From the NCBI GenBank assembly GCA_029855985.1, contig JAGSHR010000288.1:1-14508 (forward strand): 14,508 nucleotides of DNA, in the 5' to 3' direction. The position numbers were made by a program, and so were the translations under genes. The stretch is from Candidatus Njordarchaeota archaeon (GTDB lineage Archaea > Thermoproteota > JANJXX01 > Panguiarchaeales > Panguiarchaeaceae). Of the stretch, positions 12,846 through 14,508 are shown piece after piece. Under the pieces are notes generated by a model. It saw only the letters and a program-made list of their open reading frames with translations, made no database searches and had not been told where the DNA came from. Each line of letters opens with the position of its first letter. Positions within the stretch are counted from its first letter, which is position 1.

Positions 12846-14508
12846 TCAAATCAAAACGTGCAAAAACCCAAACAAGGTTAACAAACTACCCGCTAGAATA
12901 GAAGCAAGAATACGCTCAGCTGGAGTAACATTAACATTATACTTGCTTTCAATCGCTGAAATCAAAGCTTCTAAGTTGGCGATATGGTCTTCCTTAGCAA
13001 GACCATAACTCAACATTTCACGCAATTTATTCAAAGCAGCGAATAAAGGATCTAGCTCCTCTTTCTTTAAACCACTCAATCTCCCCCTAGCTGGAATATC
13101 AACCAACAGGAAAATAGCGGATAAACCGGCGGCAACACCAATAGCTGTCAAACGGATCAAATTAACATCATGAGTATAAAATAACCACCAGAAAATGGCG
13201 AGAAAAGCATAGCTCAAACCAACGATAATTGAAAGAAATGTGGAGGAAAAAATGAGCTCCTTGAGATCCTCGCACCTATAAAGTAAATAAGGAACAGATA
13301 TAACGGATAGAATAATATAGGTGACCAGCGAAAACATCAAAATGTCCAAAGAATTAAAACCAAAAACAACAAGATTATTTTTATCAAACAAAAACAGTGA
13401 AGTGTACAAAAACCAAACAAAAACACTGATAACAGAATAAGAAACATGACCCCGCGGAATCCCCCAAGGCCTAACATCATAGGAGGTATAACCTTTATCT
13501 CCCGAATCTAAAAACTTCTCAAAACGGTCTATTAATGAGTCACCAGATAAACCGTAGAAACTTTGAAAAGAAATAAAACGGATAATTAGGTACTTACGAT
13601 CAATTAAAAGAGGGCGTCTACTAACAATAAAAGACCTAGAAACCTCATAAGGAAACACATAAAAAAAGGCCATAAAAACATACAGAACAGCTAAGAAACC
13701 AATATACAAAAACAAAACAATAAAAGAAATATCCCTTACAAGTAAAAAAACACTAAGGATACCGGAAAACGGGAGTATACTCGAACCAGCTAAGTAAGAA
13801 ACAACAAGATAAGCAAAAACAAAAACAATCAAAACGCTCAAAATAAAAACCCTAATAGAACGAGACGAGGGATCACGACGATCAAAAACAGTATTAACAC
13901 TAGAAGCCAAACCAAAAAACCTAGTTAACGAAACAACCAAGGCATTCTTACTGGAAACCAAACCAATAAGAGAAAAAACGATAACAAGAAAACTAACCAA
14001 AACCAAGTAAAACAACGAAGAAACAACGATAGTAAGATAATAAAGAAAGTATATCCCAAACACCACAGCAACAAAAGAAAAAACATTCGAAAAACTATAA
14101 AAAGAGGACAAATTATTGTAATCAAACAAAGACCTAAACTTAAAAAAGTCGAACAAAACAATGAAAAACAAAAAATAGAAATAAACACCAACAAACAAAA
14201 AAACATAAAAACCCGTCAAAGACCAAAGAAAAACGAAAGAATAATAAAAGAAAACAAAGCCAAACAAAACATCAAAAAACGCGGACTTAAAATACCTGAC
14301 AAGATAAATAAAACCCAAATTAAGGCTCACAAGCAAAAAGTAATGCAAAAGAGGAGAAGATGGGATACTTACAGAAAATCCGAAAAAAGGACCGATAAAT
14401 TGTAACAAAACAGGTATCAAGAAATACACAAACAGCACTACAAAATAAGCATCCGAGTAGACTCTATAGCGCGAAAGCAAAGATAGTAAACCAATATAAG
14501 TTAAACCA
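12846..14508 (-). CDS. Phe-rich multi-pass membrane protein, 5' end outside the window
   Basis: Large integral membrane protein of unknown function with roughly 13-15 transmembrane helices over the visible 553 codons. From the TTG at 14480 to the stop (544 residues) I count 76 Phe, about 14 percent, concentrated in the N-terminal 300 residues together with Tyr, Val and Ser. A soluble loop lies at about 335-375 (SGDSLIDRFEKFLDSGDKGY, then VRPWGIPRGHVSY). Near the C-terminus a charged helical hairpin (GLKKEELDPLFAALNKLREM to ALISAIESKYN) precedes one last helix ending in LHVLI. The frame stays open past TTG 14480 to the window edge (GLTYIGLLS) with no ribosome site before that TTG, so the real start is probably beyond 14508. 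Coding-strand codons are T-rich. I cannot tell transporter from secretion or envelope component. Confidence 0.7.
   Translation of the reverse strand, partial: GLTYIGLLSLLSRYRVYSDAYFVVLFVYFLIPVLLQFIGPFFGFSVSIPSSPLLHYFLLVSLNLGFIYLVRYFKSAFFDVLFGFVFFYYSFVFLWSLTGFYVFLFVGVYFYFLFFIVLFDFFKFRSLFDYNNLSSFYSFSNVFSFVAVVFGIYFLYYLTIVVSSLFYLVLVSFLVIVFSLIGLVSSKNALVVSLTRFFGLASSVNTVFDRRDPSSRSIRVFILSVLIVFVFAYLVVSYLAGSSILPFSGILSVFLLVRDISFIVLFLYIGFLAVLYVFMAFFYVFPYEVSRSFIVSRRPLLIDRKYLIIRFISFQSFYGLSGDSLIDRFEKFLDSGDKGYTSYDVRPWGIPRGHVSYSVISVFVWFLYTSLFLFDKNNLVVFGFNSLDILMFSLVTYIILSVISVPYLLYRCEDLKELIFSSTFLSIIVGLSYAFLAIFWWLFYTHDVNLIRLTAIGVAAGLSAIFLLVDIPARGRLSGLKKEELDPLFAALNKLREMLSYGLAKEDHIANLEALISAIESKYNVNVTPAERILASILAGSLLTLFGFLHVLI

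Noticed and set aside
13925..14206. 93-codon Phe/Leu/Cys-rich minus-strand frame inside the large membrane gene
   Set aside because: Out-of-frame reading of T-rich codons; the long frame covers it completely.
14478..14480. TTG at 14480 as the true start of the Phe-rich membrane protein
   Set aside because: The frame is open to the window edge with plausible membrane-type residues and there is no ribosome site before this TTG.

Overview
The window looks like chromosomal DNA from an AT-rich archaeon. Ribosome binding sites are archaeal (GGTGAT, GAGGT and GGAGG, a few bases before the start codons). Promoter-like elements are TATA boxes of the TTTAAATT or TTTATAAC type with purine-rich sequence just upstream, and there are no bacterial -35/-10 pairs. 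The gene content also fits: an Arf-like small GTPase, a longin-like domain fused to a helical repeat, and a stand-alone PyrK flavoprotein. A TACK-type or related lineage, probably thermophilic, is my guess. I cannot name the genus.

Layout, left to right. (1) 1-175, minus: 5' part of an Arf-like GTPase. (2) 439-1266, minus: an unrecognised all-helical protein. (3) 1492-3395, plus: a two-gene operon with a 4-base overlap, encoding an AbiEii-type nucleotidyltransferase toxin and a winged-helix AbiEi-like partner. The order is the reverse of classical AbiE, and a direct-repeat array covers the promoter. (4) 3587-4177, minus: a small six-helix membrane protein. (5) 4178-4842: 665 bases without a gene, ending in a well-formed control region for (6) an NCS2 purine permease of the AzgA type, 4843-6228. 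(7) 6250-6720, minus: a Nudix hydrolase very like MTH1. (8) 6850-8971, plus: dihydroorotase (pyrC) overlapping pyrK. (9) 9095-9460, minus: a small conserved beta-rich protein. (10) 9526-11948, minus: a two-gene operon, a longin-like/helical-repeat protein of 628 residues followed by a helical protein with a rubredoxin-like zinc ribbon. (11) 12260-12706, plus: a GIY-YIG nuclease. (12) 12846-14508, minus: a very Phe-rich multi-pass membrane protein whose 5' end runs off the window.

How the genes fit together. The middle (4843-8971) is a nucleotide-supply neighbourhood: purine base import, sanitation of oxidised nucleotides, and two pyrimidine biosynthesis proteins. The dihydroorotate dehydrogenase catalytic gene (pyrD) is not in the window. 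The AbiE-like pair and perhaps the GIY-YIG gene are accessory or defence-type genes. The most open biology is the longin/helical-repeat plus zinc-ribbon operon in the same window as an Arf-like GTPase. The parts resemble the GTPase and longin/solenoid toolkit of eukaryotic trafficking, but a functional link is inference only. No tRNA, rRNA, CRISPR array or insertion sequence was found.
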